From contig CANFPJ010000004.1 in assembly GCA_947448885.1 (NCBI GenBank), forward strand, positions 1 through 64,000: 64,000 nt of DNA, written 5' to 3'. Below are positions 48,301 to 56,912 of the stretch, one piece after another. This DNA comes from Comamonadaceae bacterium (lineage in GTDB: Bacteria > Pseudomonadota > Gammaproteobacteria > Burkholderiales > Burkholderiaceae_C). Below the pieces are notes generated by a model. That model saw only the letters and a list, made by a program, of their open reading frames with translations, was not told where the DNA came from and did not search any database. Both the position numbers and the translations under genes were made by a program. The stretch's first letter is position 1. Every line of letters starts with the position of its first letter.

Positions 48301-48360
48301 AGGGGTTCTCCTGTGGGGTGGCTGAAAAAGTCTGAATGGGAATGCGTCAACAAAGCGCAC

Positions 48361-49011
48361 TCAAGTGCGGGTCTGCAACTGGTGATAGCGGTGCTTTTCC
48401 CGCGCTTGGCGCAGGCTCATGCCCTCGCGCACCGACTGTCGAATCGCATCTTCGGCCGCTTGAATGGCCTCGGCCGCGTCCAACACCTCGTTTTCGCGGT
48501 CTTGGGGAATCACCACCACACCGTCAGCGTCGCCGCGCATCAAGTCGCCTGGGCAAACGCGCACGTCACCAATGTTGACGGGTGTGCCAGTGGTTTCCAC
48601 CTGCACCCGGTCTTTGCCGGTGCGCATCCAATGGTCGCGGCTGTAAATGGGGTAGCCCAGTTCCAGGCACAGCGACACATCGCGGTTGATGCCATCGATC
48701 ACCGTGCCCGCAATGCCTTTGCGGTGGGCAATTTCGGTCAAGATGTCGCCCCACACCGTGGCGTTGTCGCGCCCACCGTTGTCGAGCACGATGACACTGC
48801 CGGGGGCCACGTCGTCGATGTAGTCACCCACGGTACCGGGCACAGAACCCGCAGGGCCATACAGCAGGGTCCAAGCGCGACCGGTCATGCGAAAGTCGCT
48901 GGAGCGGGGTTTGATTTTGTAGCACTGCCCGTTCAGGCCATGGCGATCCAAAGCATCGCTGAGGGTGGCGGTGTCGAGCTGGGAAGCGCGTTGCACGTTG
49001 GCGTCGGTCAT
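48361..49011 (-). CDS. RraA-like class II aldolase, full Asp-x20-Arg-Asp motif (copy 2)
   Basis: A 216-residue protein of the HMG/CHA aldolase family (ProA/GalC/LigK relatives) with the complete metal motif Asp89-x20-Arg110-Asp111 (VWGDIL ... IDGINRD). Such enzymes cleave 4-carboxy-4-hydroxy-2-oxoadipate to pyruvate and oxaloacetate and can also decarboxylate oxaloacetate. Placed just before the LigJ-like hydratase, it is the natural next step after that enzyme. Best candidate for the operon's aldolase. Confidence 0.85.
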   Translation of the reverse strand: MTDANVQRASQLDTATLSDALDRHGLNGQCYKIKPRSSDFRMTGRAWTLLYGPAGSVPGTVGDYIDDVAPGSVIVLDNGGRDNATVWGDILTEIAHRKGIAGTVIDGINRDVSLCLELGYPIYSRDHWMRTGKDRVQVETTGTPVNIGDVRVCPGDLMRGDADGVVVIPQDRENEVLDAAEAIQAAEDAIRQSVREGMSLRQAREKHRYHQLQTRT

Positions 49012-49039
49012 GGCGGGTCTTTCCTAAAAGCGGGGCTGA

Positions 49040-49699
49040 TCATTTCAGCATGTGTTCGTAATCCGCACCCATCACTTGGCTGACGGGTTGACCCGCCCGC
49101 AGGGCTTGGGCCATGGCGGCTTCGCGTCCAACGATCATTTCAGCGGCCTTCAAAACGCGATCAATGTCGGCGGCGGCAATGAACACCGCCCCGCTGGCAT
49201 CGGCAATCACGTAGTCACCCGGGCAAACAGTGACCTCCCCGATGCGCACCGGTTGGTTGGTGAAGGCTTCAGCCACCCGAGAACGAGCGGTGCGGGCCGT
49301 CAGGCCACGGGCATACACCGGAAATTCATAGGCGCGGGCCTCGTCGATATCGCGCACTGGGCCATCCACCACCACCCCTGCCACTTGCCGCAGTTTGGCG
49401 GCCAAGGACAAAATGCCGCCCCAGGAGCCTGCGTCCAAACCGGTGCGTTGCTCGATCACGATCACGTCCCCAGGTTGCGCGGCTTCAATCGCGGTGGTGC
49501 CCAGGTGTCGCGGCGCACCTTCATGGGGCGGTACTTGCGCAGCCGGCACCAATTTGTAGGTCACCACTTTTCCCGCTATGCGTTGTTGGGTCGACTGTTG
49601 GGTCAGGCCGCTGACGCTGGGGGGCAGGCCCAATTTGTCCATGGCGTCGGACACCGCACACACATCCAGGCGCTGCAAGCGCTTGACCGGGTCATCCAT
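49040..49699 (-). CDS. RraA-like protein, Gly-x20-Arg-Asp-x2-Glu variant (copy 3)
   Basis: A 219-residue RraA-family protein. At the Asp-x20-Arg-Asp site it reads Gly95-x20-Arg116-Asp117 with Glu120 two residues later, the arrangement associated with RraA-type proteins rather than classic HMG/CHA aldolases. The ATG at 49699 overlaps the RidA stop by eight bases; upstream in-frame sequence lies within ridA and is not used. With copy 2 it may make a mixed oligomer or add an oxaloacetate decarboxylase; both ideas are inference. Confidence 0.82.
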   Translation of the reverse strand: MDDPVKRLQRLDVCAVSDAMDKLGLPPSVSGLTQQSTQQRIAGKVVTYKLVPAAQVPPHEGAPRHLGTTAIEAAQPGDVIVIEQRTGLDAGSWGGILSLAAKLRQVAGVVVDGPVRDIDEARAYEFPVYARGLTARTARSRVAEAFTNQPVRIGEVTVCPGDYVIADASGAVFIAAADIDRVLKAAEMIVGREAAMAQALRAGQPVSQVMGADYEHMLK

Positions 49700-50111
49700 G
49701 CTGACCGTCCTTGACCACCGCAACGACCTCGATTTGCACCAACATGCCGCCGGGCAGGTCGGCCACCATGGTGTGGCGAGCGGGTCGGTCATGCGGATCA
49801 GGGAAGCATTGGAGCCACTCTGCATTCAGCGCATCGCGATGGCTGTTGTCTTTCACGTAGGCTTTGACATGCACCACATCACCCAGATCGGCCCCACCCT
49901 GGGCCAACAAACTGCGCAAATTCATGAACATGAACTTGGCTTGGCTGGGGCTATCGGCGGGCAAGGTGTCGGTGGCAGGGTCTTTCCCCATGATGCCGGA
50001 TGAATAAATCATGTTGCCCACGCGGGCTCCCATGGGAATCGGGGCATTGCCGTGGCTGACGCCAGGCACTTCGATCGATCTGCGGCCTCGGTTGGGCATG
50101 CTTGAACTCAT
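49692..50111 (-). CDS. RidA/YjgF-family imine deaminase
   Basis: A 139-residue RidA-family protein. The catalytic arginine (Arg112 in PARHTM) and the conserved glutamate (Glu128 in VQIEVVA) are present, so it can hydrolyse enamine/imine intermediates. The family includes general RidA and the 2-aminomuconate deaminases of amino-aromatic pathways. It is the first gene of the ring-cleavage operon, which suggests a nitrogen-containing ring-cleavage product, although a general protective role cannot be excluded. Confidence 0.85.
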   Translation of the reverse strand: MSSSMPNRGRRSIEVPGVSHGNAPIPMGARVGNMIYSSGIMGKDPATDTLPADSPSQAKFMFMNLRSLLAQGGADLGDVVHVKAYVKDNSHRDALNAEWLQCFPDPHDRPARHTMVADLPGGMLVQIEVVAVVKDGQHG

Positions 50112-50209
50112 TGAATATCCTTGTGATTCATCAACTTATGGGGGTTTGATCAGCCTCTGAGCGACTTTTCGCCTGGCAACCATTTCCAGAGGCGGGCTTC
50201 ACCCATGCT

Positions 50210-50221
50210 ATTGAATTCAAT
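50210..50221. promoter_or_regulatory. candidate operator palindrome in the ridA/gntR divergent region
   Basis: ATTGAATTCAAT is a perfect 12-bp palindrome about 100 bases before ridA and 55 bases before the regulator start. GntR/FadR-type proteins bind short AT-rich palindromes like this, so it is a candidate site for the neighbouring regulator. Confidence 0.4.
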
Positions 50222-50275
50222 TTTGCATGCCATCAGGGGAATCCCTCATGACTGGTGAAGCCGCCCTCACGTCAA

Positions 50276-50992
50276 ATGCCAAACAAGATGGCGCTTGAAC
50301 AATCCCCAGAATCCAAAAACCGCAGCCGCAAGGCCCAAGGGGCGATGGGGCGTGCGCTGAGCCAGATCAAAGACATGATCGTCAATGGCGAGCTCAACCC
50401 GGGCGAGCAAATTCGACAAGAAGAAATGGCGCTGAAACTCGCTGTCAGCCGCGTCCCCTTGCGCGAAGCATTGAATGTGTTGGCCGACCAAGGCCTGCTG
50501 TACCACCGCCCCCACCAGGGCTACTTTGTGACCAAACGCGACCCGGGTCAATATGCGCAAATCCGGCGCATGCTGCATTTGCTGGAAAACGAATTGATGG
50601 CCACCATCGCTTGGCCTGGGCCAGAAGATTTACAGCGCTTGAACGATTTGAACGCGCAAATGCAACGTTGCGTGGACGCCGCCGACACCCAGCAACTCAT
50701 TGAATTGAATCAACAATTTCATTTCGCCATCTTTGGCTTGTCACCCAACCGGCTGATCATGGACGAGGTCGCCCGTTTGTGGGCCTTGATCGAACCCGGC
50801 ATGTGGGACAAGTTCGACACCCATCAGCAGCGAATCCAAACCCTGCTGGAACATGAACGCCTGATCCAGACCCTGGCCGAGCAGGACCGTGCCGCCTGTG
50901 TCGCGCAAATGGAACAACACCGCTACAGCCCAGAAGACGGCATGCCCATCGAGTTGCCCGGGGTGGTGATCGAACCCACACCGCTGGTTTGA
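50276..50992 (+). CDS. GntR-family transcriptional regulator with FCD ligand domain
   Basis: A 238-residue regulator. The N-terminal winged helix contains IVNGELNPGEQIRQEEMALKLAVSRVPLREALNVLADQGLL, then the wing YHRPHQGYFVTKRD; the C-terminal all-helical FCD domain (about residues 90-220) usually binds a carboxylic acid through His residues, here possibly in NQQFHFAIFG. It is divergent from the ridA-rraA-rraA-ligJ-ligB-Rieske operon and most likely controls it. The start is uncertain: ATG 50276, ATG 50288 and GTG 50255 are all in frame. Confidence 0.88.
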   Translation: MPNKMALEQSPESKNRSRKAQGAMGRALSQIKDMIVNGELNPGEQIRQEEMALKLAVSRVPLREALNVLADQGLLYHRPHQGYFVTKRDPGQYAQIRRMLHLLENELMATIAWPGPEDLQRLNDLNAQMQRCVDAADTQQLIELNQQFHFAIFGLSPNRLIMDEVARLWALIEPGMWDKFDTHQQRIQTLLEHERLIQTLAEQDRAACVAQMEQHRYSPEDGMPIELPGVVIEPTPLV

Positions 50993-51106
50993 ACGGGGCA
51001 CCCGTCGGCAGACGGCCCATCTGGCGACTTTGGTAAAACTCACGGGCAGCGTCATGCACACCTGGGCGTGCGGTGATAGACTCCCACCCCCTTTAAGGAG
51101 TGCCCC

Positions 51107-52258
51107 ATGCCTGGATTGTTGCCCCACGTCGACCCCCATGGACTGCTGGAATATTCGGTGGTGTACACCGACCGTTCGCTCAACCACATGTCGAAAGACT
51201 TTCAAAGCGTCATGCGCGATATTTCGCGCTTGATCAAGGAGGTGTACCACGCCCACAGTGCGGTCTTGGTCCCCGGCAGCGGCACCTTCGGCATGGAAGC
51301 CGTGGCCCGTCAATTTGCGACTGACAAAAATGTGCTGGTGCTGCGCAATGGCTGGTTCAGTTACCGCTGGACGCAAATTTTTGACATGGGTCGCATCCCA
51401 TCGGCGTGCACCGTGCTCAAAGCGCGGCGCATGAAGCCGGGCGCCCAAGAGCCCTTCTCGCCCGCCCCCATTGACGAAGTCGTGCGCACCATTGCCGCCG
51501 AAAAACCCGCTGTGGTGTTTGCCCCGCATGTCGAAACCTCTTGCGGCATGATGTTGCCGGCTGGCTATTTGCGCCAAGTCGCCGATGCGGTGCACGCGGT
51601 AGGTGGTCTGTTTGTGTTGGATTGCATTGCCTCGGGCGCGATGTGGGTGGACATGCAAGCCTGTGGCATCGACGTGCTGGTGACGGCCCCCCAAAAGGGC
51701 TGGAGCAGCTCGCCTTGTTGCGCCATGGTGGCCATGAGCGAGCGCGCGCGCCAAGCCATTGATGCCACCACCAGCACCAGCTTTGCCTGTGACCTGAAAA
51801 AATGGCTGCAAATCATGGAAGCCTATGAAGCCGGCGGTCATGCCTACCACGCCACCATGCCCACCGATGCGCTCAAGCGTTTGTGCGCTGTGATGTTGGA
51901 ATCGCAAGCGCTGGGCTTTGACCGTTTGCGTTTGGGCCAAGAAGAGCTCGGGCGCAAAGCCCGCGAAATGCTCAGCCGCCATGGCATTGCCAGTGTGGCC
52001 GCGCATGGCTTTGAGGCACCTGGCGTGGTGGTCAGCTACACCCAAGACCCGGAAGTGCAATCGAGCAAAAAGTTTTTGGCCCAAGGCCTGCAAACCGCTG
52101 CCGGTGTGCCCTTGCAATGCGATGAGGGCAGCGACTTCATGACTTTCCGCATTGGCTTGTTTGGCTTGGAAAAGCTCCTCAATGTGGACCGAACCGTTGA
52201 GTTGCTCGAAGGCGCCTTGGACCAAGTTTTGCCACAGGCCTTGGCCCACACGGCTTAG
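51107..52258 (+). CDS. class V PLP-dependent aminotransferase (alanine/serine-glyoxylate type)
   Basis: A 383-residue fold type I aminotransferase like AGXT/serine-glyoxylate transaminase. The substrate loop PGSGTFGMEAVAR is present, DCIASGAMWVD holds the PLP aspartate, and the PLP lysine is in VTAPQKGWSSSP. A strong AAGGAG lies before the ATG. It follows the GntR gene on the same strand and is near the ridA operon; together with RidA it hints at amino-group handling in this catabolic block. The exact donor and acceptor are unknown. Confidence 0.85.
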   Translation: MPGLLPHVDPHGLLEYSVVYTDRSLNHMSKDFQSVMRDISRLIKEVYHAHSAVLVPGSGTFGMEAVARQFATDKNVLVLRNGWFSYRWTQIFDMGRIPSACTVLKARRMKPGAQEPFSPAPIDEVVRTIAAEKPAVVFAPHVETSCGMMLPAGYLRQVADAVHAVGGLFVLDCIASGAMWVDMQACGIDVLVTAPQKGWSSSPCCAMVAMSERARQAIDATTSTSFACDLKKWLQIMEAYEAGGHAYHATMPTDALKRLCAVMLESQALGFDRLRLGQEELGRKAREMLSRHGIASVAAHGFEAPGVVVSYTQDPEVQSSKKFLAQGLQTAAGVPLQCDEGSDFMTFRIGLFGLEKLLNVDRTVELLEGALDQVLPQALAHTA

Positions 52259-52308
52259 ACACCCCCCTCCTCGCTCAACGGGCCCTCCAGCCTGCGCACC
52301 AACCCCAC

Positions 52309-52337
52309 AAAAAAAGGCCCCTCATGGGGCCTTTTTT
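52309..52337. terminator. bidirectional intrinsic terminator
   Basis: GGCCCC-TCAT-GGGGCC is flanked by seven A on one side and six T on the other, so it can stop transcripts from both the aminotransferase (plus) and the LivK-type gene (minus). It marks the right edge of the catabolic block. Confidence 0.88.
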
Positions 52338-52361
52338 ATAGGGTGCGGGATCAGTTGCTGA

Positions 52362-53495
52362 TCAGCGCACCACCGACAACACGTCGCGCTTGCCACCTTT
52401 GTAGGTGTACAGGGTCAATGCACCGTTTTTGACGTCGCCTTTGTCATCAAAAGAGATGGTGCCGGTCACGCCTTTGTAGCCCGTGGTTTTGGCCAAAACA
52501 GGCAGGTATTTTTCCGGGTCGCTGGATTTGGCCTTGACCATGGCGTCCACCATCAAATTGACCGCATCGTAAACATAGGGCGCGTACAGCTTGACGTCGT
52601 CATTGAAACGTTTTTGGTAGCGCACACCAAAATCGTCCATGGCTTTTTTCTGTGCCCCTTCGACGCCGCCCGCTTCGGCGCACACCACTTGGTTATCGGC
52701 CATCGCATCACCAGCCAATTTGGACAATTCGGCGGTGCAAATGCCGTCGCCGCCCATGAACTTGGCATTCACGCCCAAGGACTTCATTTGCTTGAGCATG
52801 GGGCCGGCCACGGCATCCATGCCACCAAAGAACACCACATCGGGCTTTTTGCCTTTGAGGGTGGTCAAGATGGGCATGAAGTCAGTGGCCTTGTCGTTGG
52901 TGAACTCTCGTCCCACGATGGTGCCGCCAGCGGCCTTGACAGCTTTTTCAAACTCATCGGCCACGCCCTGGCCATAAGCGGTGCGGTCGTCAATCACGGC
53001 GATGTTTTTGCCCTTCATGGTTTTGATCGCATAGCGGCCCAAGGTGCCGCCCAGGTGAACGTCGTCGGCCACCACCCGGAAGGTGGTTTTGTAACCCTGG
53101 CGGGTGAATTTGGGGTTGGTGGCGGAGGGGGAAATTTGGGGAATGCCGGCATCGCTGTAAATTTTGGACGCCGGGATGGAGGTGCCCGAGTTGAGGTGGC
53201 CAATCACGCCGTTGACCTTGCCATCGACCAATTTTTGCGCCGCTGCTGCGCCTTGTTTGGGATCGGCCGCATCGTCTTCGGCGACCAATTCAAATTTCAC
53301 CTTGGCGCCACCAATGCTGATGCCCTTGGCATTCAAGTCTTCAATGGCCAAACGCGCACCGTTCTCGTTGTCTTTGCCCAGGTGGGCAATGGCGCCACTG
53401 ATGGGGCCCACATGGCCAATTTTCACCACGGTTTGGGCTTGTGCAGAAAAGGCCATCAAAGCGGCCGAAGCCAGGAGCGAGTACTTGATCAACAT
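52362..53495 (-). CDS. livK: branched-chain amino-acid ABC transporter substrate-binding protein
   Basis: A 377-residue LivK/LivJ-type periplasmic receptor (PBP type 1). It has signal peptide MLIKYSLLASAALMAFSAQA, then KIGHVGPISGAIAHLGKDNENGA, HLNSGTSIPASKIY and DDRTAYGQGVADEF. The ATG at 53495 has AAGGA upstream. No livHMGF genes are adjacent, so the permease partners are elsewhere or the protein feeds a distant system. The name reflects family; ligand range is not proven. Confidence 0.9.
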   Translation of the reverse strand: MLIKYSLLASAALMAFSAQAQTVVKIGHVGPISGAIAHLGKDNENGARLAIEDLNAKGISIGGAKVKFELVAEDDAADPKQGAAAAQKLVDGKVNGVIGHLNSGTSIPASKIYSDAGIPQISPSATNPKFTRQGYKTTFRVVADDVHLGGTLGRYAIKTMKGKNIAVIDDRTAYGQGVADEFEKAVKAAGGTIVGREFTNDKATDFMPILTTLKGKKPDVVFFGGMDAVAGPMLKQMKSLGVNAKFMGGDGICTAELSKLAGDAMADNQVVCAEAGGVEGAQKKAMDDFGVRYQKRFNDDVKLYAPYVYDAVNLMVDAMVKAKSSDPEKYLPVLAKTTGYKGVTGTISFDDKGDVKNGALTLYTYKGGKRDVLSVVR

Positions 53496-53559
53496 GGGGA
53501 TCCTTTCAAAGGTTGAGACCGAATGGGCGATGAACAAAATATAACCCATGCTGGGTTGG

Positions 53560-53583
53560 GCTTGAGCCCAGCTGGGCCCAAGC
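53560..53583. repeat. imperfect inverted repeat between the small hypothetical gene and livK
   Basis: GCTTGAGCCC and GGGCCCAAGC form a 10-bp inverted repeat with one mismatch and an AGCT centre. It could end the pepA-holC transcript, though no T run follows. Confidence 0.4.
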
Positions 53584-53603
53584 TTGGGGTCATGACCTTG
53601 CCT

Positions 53604-53897
53604 TCAATCTGGGATTTTGGCGTTGGGAAAAGTGGATTGATCAGGGCCCAGGGTGTCAGGGTCCCCTGGCGATTGCAGGCTTTGCTGCAAATGTTCGCGC
53701 ACCGTGGCGCGAATCAAGTCGGGCAATTGGGCCAGCAGCTTGTCGGTCACCATCATGCACAAGCGTGCTTCGTCCAGTGTGCTGGGCAATGGGTTCACCG
53801 CGGACTGCAACGCTGGCGTTTGGGCGGTGACCGGGTCGAGGATGATTTCTTGGGTCAAGGTGGGCACCCAGGAGGGTGGGTGGTCATGGGTGCTCAT
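53604..53897 (-). CDS. small conserved-type protein downstream of holC, unknown function
   Basis: A 97-residue soluble protein with no signal peptide. It has a proline-rich acidic start and end around a helical centre (ARLCMMVTDKLLAQLPDLIRATVREHLQQSL). Its ATG overlaps the holC stop by four bases, so it is translated with holC. Function unknown; the tight coupling makes it a real gene. Confidence 0.7.
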   Translation of the reverse strand: MSTHDHPPSWVPTLTQEIILDPVTAQTPALQSAVNPLPSTLDEARLCMMVTDKLLAQLPDLIRATVREHLQQSLQSPGDPDTLGPDQSTFPNAKIPD

Positions 53898-54337
53898 GTG
53901 GGCGCTGTCGTTTGGGCTGCATCGTGCCGGGTCAACCGGTGCTGGGCTTGGTCATAGGCACGCCAGCGTTGGCGCGCTTGGGCCCGCTCGTCGTCACCCA
54001 AGCCCACGACTTCGATCACCCGCTCGAATTGGGTGTAAGCCGCAGGAATTTGTGCTGACAGGTTGAGCAGCATGGGGGCAGCCTGGCCTGGTTCGGGAGG
54101 TGTCAAGGTTTCGCACAACACGATGGGGCTGCACATCAGCACTTCGGCCGGCGCATCGGCCCAAGCGTGGGGCACGAATTCGGTGGCCGACAAGGCCCAC
54201 AGTTGCTGGTCGATGTCGAGCAAACGGTGGTGGGGCCCGGTGACCGTGACCCGCGCACCCCGGGCATGGGCTTTGCGCAACAAACGGCAACAGTAGGCCG
54301 TGGGTTGGCTGACATTGAAGTGGAATGCCACTTCCAT
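53894..54337 (-). CDS. holC: DNA polymerase III chi subunit
   Basis: A 147-residue HolC, which links the clamp loader to single-strand-binding protein. It begins MEVAFHFNVSQPTAYCCRLLRKAHARG and holds WALSATEFVPHAW and the later FERVIEVVGLGDDERAQARQRWRAY, all typical. The start at 54337 shares one base with the pepA stop; the longer upstream frame is a shadow of pepA. Confidence 0.88.
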   Translation of the reverse strand: MEVAFHFNVSQPTAYCCRLLRKAHARGARVTVTGPHHRLLDIDQQLWALSATEFVPHAWADAPAEVLMCSPIVLCETLTPPEPGQAAPMLLNLSAQIPAAYTQFERVIEVVGLGDDERAQARQRWRAYDQAQHRLTRHDAAQTTAPT

Positions 54338-55785
54338 CAGCGCTTGCCAGCCTCGGATTGCGACAGCAAGTAATGCAGCAGCAAGCCCACCGGCCGACCC
54401 GTGGCACCTTTGGCCGCGCCACTTTTCCAGGCCGTGCCGGCAATGTCCAAATGGGCCCAGGGAAAGTCTGTGGCAAAACGCTGCAAAAATTTCGCAGCCG
54501 TGACCGAGCCCGCAGCCCGATCTGCCACATTGGCCACATCGGCAAAGTTGGATTTCAAGCCCTCGGCATAGGCCTCGTCCAAAGGCATGCGCCAACACAA
54601 GTCTTGCGCCGCTTCGCCCGCCGTTTCCAGGGCTTTGGCCAGGCCATCGTCGGTGGCATACAGGCCGCTGCGGACATGGCCCAAGGCAATCACACAGGCG
54701 CCCGTGAGGGTGGCAATGTCGATCACCGCCCTGGGCTTGAAGCGCTTGGCATAGGTCAAGGCATCGCACAAAATCAAGCGGCCTTCGGCGTCGGTGTTGA
54801 GAATTTCAATGGTTTGCCCACTCATGCTGGTGACCACATCACCGGGCTTCAAGGCGCGGCCGTCGGGCATGTTCTCGCAGGCGGGGATCAAGCCCACCAC
54901 GTTGATGGCCGGTTGCAATTTGGCCAGGGCCATGAAGGTACCCATCACGCTGGCGGCGCCGCACATGTCAAATTTCATTTCGTCCATGCCGGCGCCGGGC
55001 TTGAGCGAGATGCCGCCGGTGTCAAAGGTGATGCCCTTGCCCACCAACACCACTGGCGACTTGGACTTGGCCGCCCCGTTGTAGTGCAACACAATGAAGC
55101 GCAAGGGCTCTGTGGAGGCTTGGGCCACGGCGGCGAAGGAGCCCATGCCCAACTTGGCCACTTCTTTGGGACCCAATACTTGGACTCGCATGCGCCGCTG
55201 CTTGCCCAAGCTTTGTGCCGCTTTGGCCAGCATGCTAGGGGTGGCATGGTTGGCGGGTCGGTTGCCCCATTCTTTGGCCCACTCCACACCTTCAACCAGG
55301 GCTTGCTGGCGGGCAAACTCGGTTTTGTGCTTCACCGCATCGGGCATCGCCACAGTGATCCGTTTGAGGGTGCGGGGTTTGGCGCTGGGTTTGGTGGTGG
55401 TGAACACATAACTGGCATCGGCCAAAGTCTGCATGGCGGGCCCGGCCAAGCTCGTGGTCGACTCCGGCAACCAAACGGTGATGGCCTCGGGTTTGGCCCC
55501 CTTCAAGGCCCCCCAAGCGGCCGTCAGGGCTTGGCGCACTTGAGCGGCCCCGCCAGGGCCGATGCCGATCAAGCAAACCCGCTTGGCAGACCAGCCAGGG
55601 GCGTCAAACAAAGACACTTGAAAACCCACTTGGGTGGAAAAATCCCCACTTTTGAGTTGCTTGGTCAACCAGTCGGCCAAAGGCCCCCGAGCGGGCTTGA
55701 GCCCCTCCGGTATCAAGATGACCAACGCATCGGCTTTGTGGCTGTGGACGGCGTTGGACGAAAGGGTGAGCAAGCTGAAGTTCAT
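54337..55785 (-). CDS. pepA: leucyl aminopeptidase (cytosol aminopeptidase, M17)
   Basis: A 482-residue M17 peptidase. The C-terminal catalytic domain has GKGITFDTGGISLKP and the M17 signature NTDAEGRL with metal-binding Asp and Glu. It trims N-terminal residues from peptides; in some bacteria it also acts in site-specific recombination. First gene of the pepA-holC-small protein run, divergent from lptF with a 23-base gap. Confidence 0.95.
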   Translation of the reverse strand: MNFSLLTLSSNAVHSHKADALVILIPEGLKPARGPLADWLTKQLKSGDFSTQVGFQVSLFDAPGWSAKRVCLIGIGPGGAAQVRQALTAAWGALKGAKPEAITVWLPESTTSLAGPAMQTLADASYVFTTTKPSAKPRTLKRITVAMPDAVKHKTEFARQQALVEGVEWAKEWGNRPANHATPSMLAKAAQSLGKQRRMRVQVLGPKEVAKLGMGSFAAVAQASTEPLRFIVLHYNGAAKSKSPVVLVGKGITFDTGGISLKPGAGMDEMKFDMCGAASVMGTFMALAKLQPAINVVGLIPACENMPDGRALKPGDVVTSMSGQTIEILNTDAEGRLILCDALTYAKRFKPRAVIDIATLTGACVIALGHVRSGLYATDDGLAKALETAGEAAQDLCWRMPLDEAYAEGLKSNFADVANVADRAAGSVTAAKFLQRFATDFPWAHLDIAGTAWKSGAAKGATGRPVGLLLHYLLSQSEAGKR

Positions 55786-55808
55786 AATCGGGTTTTCCTC
55801 TGCACGGT

Positions 55809-56912
55809 ATGTTATTCGATTCCAGTCTCAAACAAGAGCTCAACCGCAGCTTTGGCGCCACCTTGGTGGTGTTGGTCACGGTGGTGATGACCATGGTGTT
55901 GATCCGCACCCTGGGTCTGGCATCCAATGGCAACGTCAACCCGGCCGAGGTCAGCCTGGTGCTGGGCTTCACCGTGCTGGGCTATTTACCCACCATCTTC
56001 ACACTCAGCCTGTTTGTGGCCATGGTCAGCACCCTGTCGCGGCTTTACCGCGACAGCGAAATGGTGATTTGGCTCACCAGCGGCCAAGGCTTGTTGCAAT
56101 GGCTGCGGCCCTTGTGGCAATTTGTTTGGCCGCTGATTTTGATCGTGGCCACCCTCATTTTGTGGGTCTGGCCGTGGAGCAACCAACAGGTTCAAGAGCT
56201 GCGCGAGCGCTATGAAAAACGCGGCGACTTGGAGCGGGTGACCCCGGGTCAATTCCAATCATCGGCGTCTGGACAGCGGGTGTTTTTCATCGAAAAAGAC
56301 CAAGCCGGTGACTTGCAAGGCAAAAACGTTTTCATCTCCATCACCGATGCCGACAAAACCGTGATCGCCACGGCGCGCACCGGCCGCATCGATGTGCGTG
56401 ACGACGAGCGTTTTTTGGTGCTGGAGAATGGCCAGCGCCTGGAACGCCGCCATGCCAACCAAGAGCTCACCCTGGCCGAGTTTGAAACCTATGCCACCCG
56501 CATCAGCCGCACCCTGATTGATCCCAGCCAACTGTCGGCCAAGATGTTGGGCATGAATGAATTGCTGACCCAACCCAGTTTGGAAAATCAAGCCGAATTG
56601 GTTTGGCGCTTGGGCAGCGTCGTGGCTTGTCTCAATTTCGTCTTGTTGGCTTTGCTGATGGCGCAGTTCAACCCGCGATCAGGCCGCAGCTTGCAATTGA
56701 TGCTGGCCTTGTTTTCATTTTTGGTCTACACCAACATGATCAACATTGGCAAAACCTGGATGGTCAACCACAAAGTCACCCCTTGGGGATTTGCGCTGGC
56801 ATTGCATGGCGGGGTGATGGTGTTGGCCCTGCTGGGGGTGTGGATGCGACACCAGCAATGGACATGGCGCCACTGGTTGCCGGCACCTGCGGTTGAAGGT
56901 GGCCAGCCATGA
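55809..56912 (+). CDS. lptF: LPS export ABC transporter permease LptF
   Basis: A 367-residue inner-membrane protein with three helices at each end and a periplasmic beta-jellyroll domain between (about residues 130-260, including SASGQRVFFIEK). It begins MLFDSSLKQELNRSF, close to the usual LptF start. With LptG and LptB2 it extracts lipopolysaccharide from the inner membrane. It overlaps lptG by four bases. Confidence 0.93.
   Translation: MLFDSSLKQELNRSFGATLVVLVTVVMTMVLIRTLGLASNGNVNPAEVSLVLGFTVLGYLPTIFTLSLFVAMVSTLSRLYRDSEMVIWLTSGQGLLQWLRPLWQFVWPLILIVATLILWVWPWSNQQVQELRERYEKRGDLERVTPGQFQSSASGQRVFFIEKDQAGDLQGKNVFISITDADKTVIATARTGRIDVRDDERFLVLENGQRLERRHANQELTLAEFETYATRISRTLIDPSQLSAKMLGMNELLTQPSLENQAELVWRLGSVVACLNFVLLALLMAQFNPRSGRSLQLMLALFSFLVYTNMINIGKTWMVNHKVTPWGFALALHGGVMVLALLGVWMRHQQWTWRHWLPAPAVEGGQP

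Noticed and set aside
53894-54769. 291-codon frame containing holC
   Set aside because: Only the part from the ATG at 54337 looks like HolC; the upstream half is a Cys/Gly/Arg-rich shadow of pepA.
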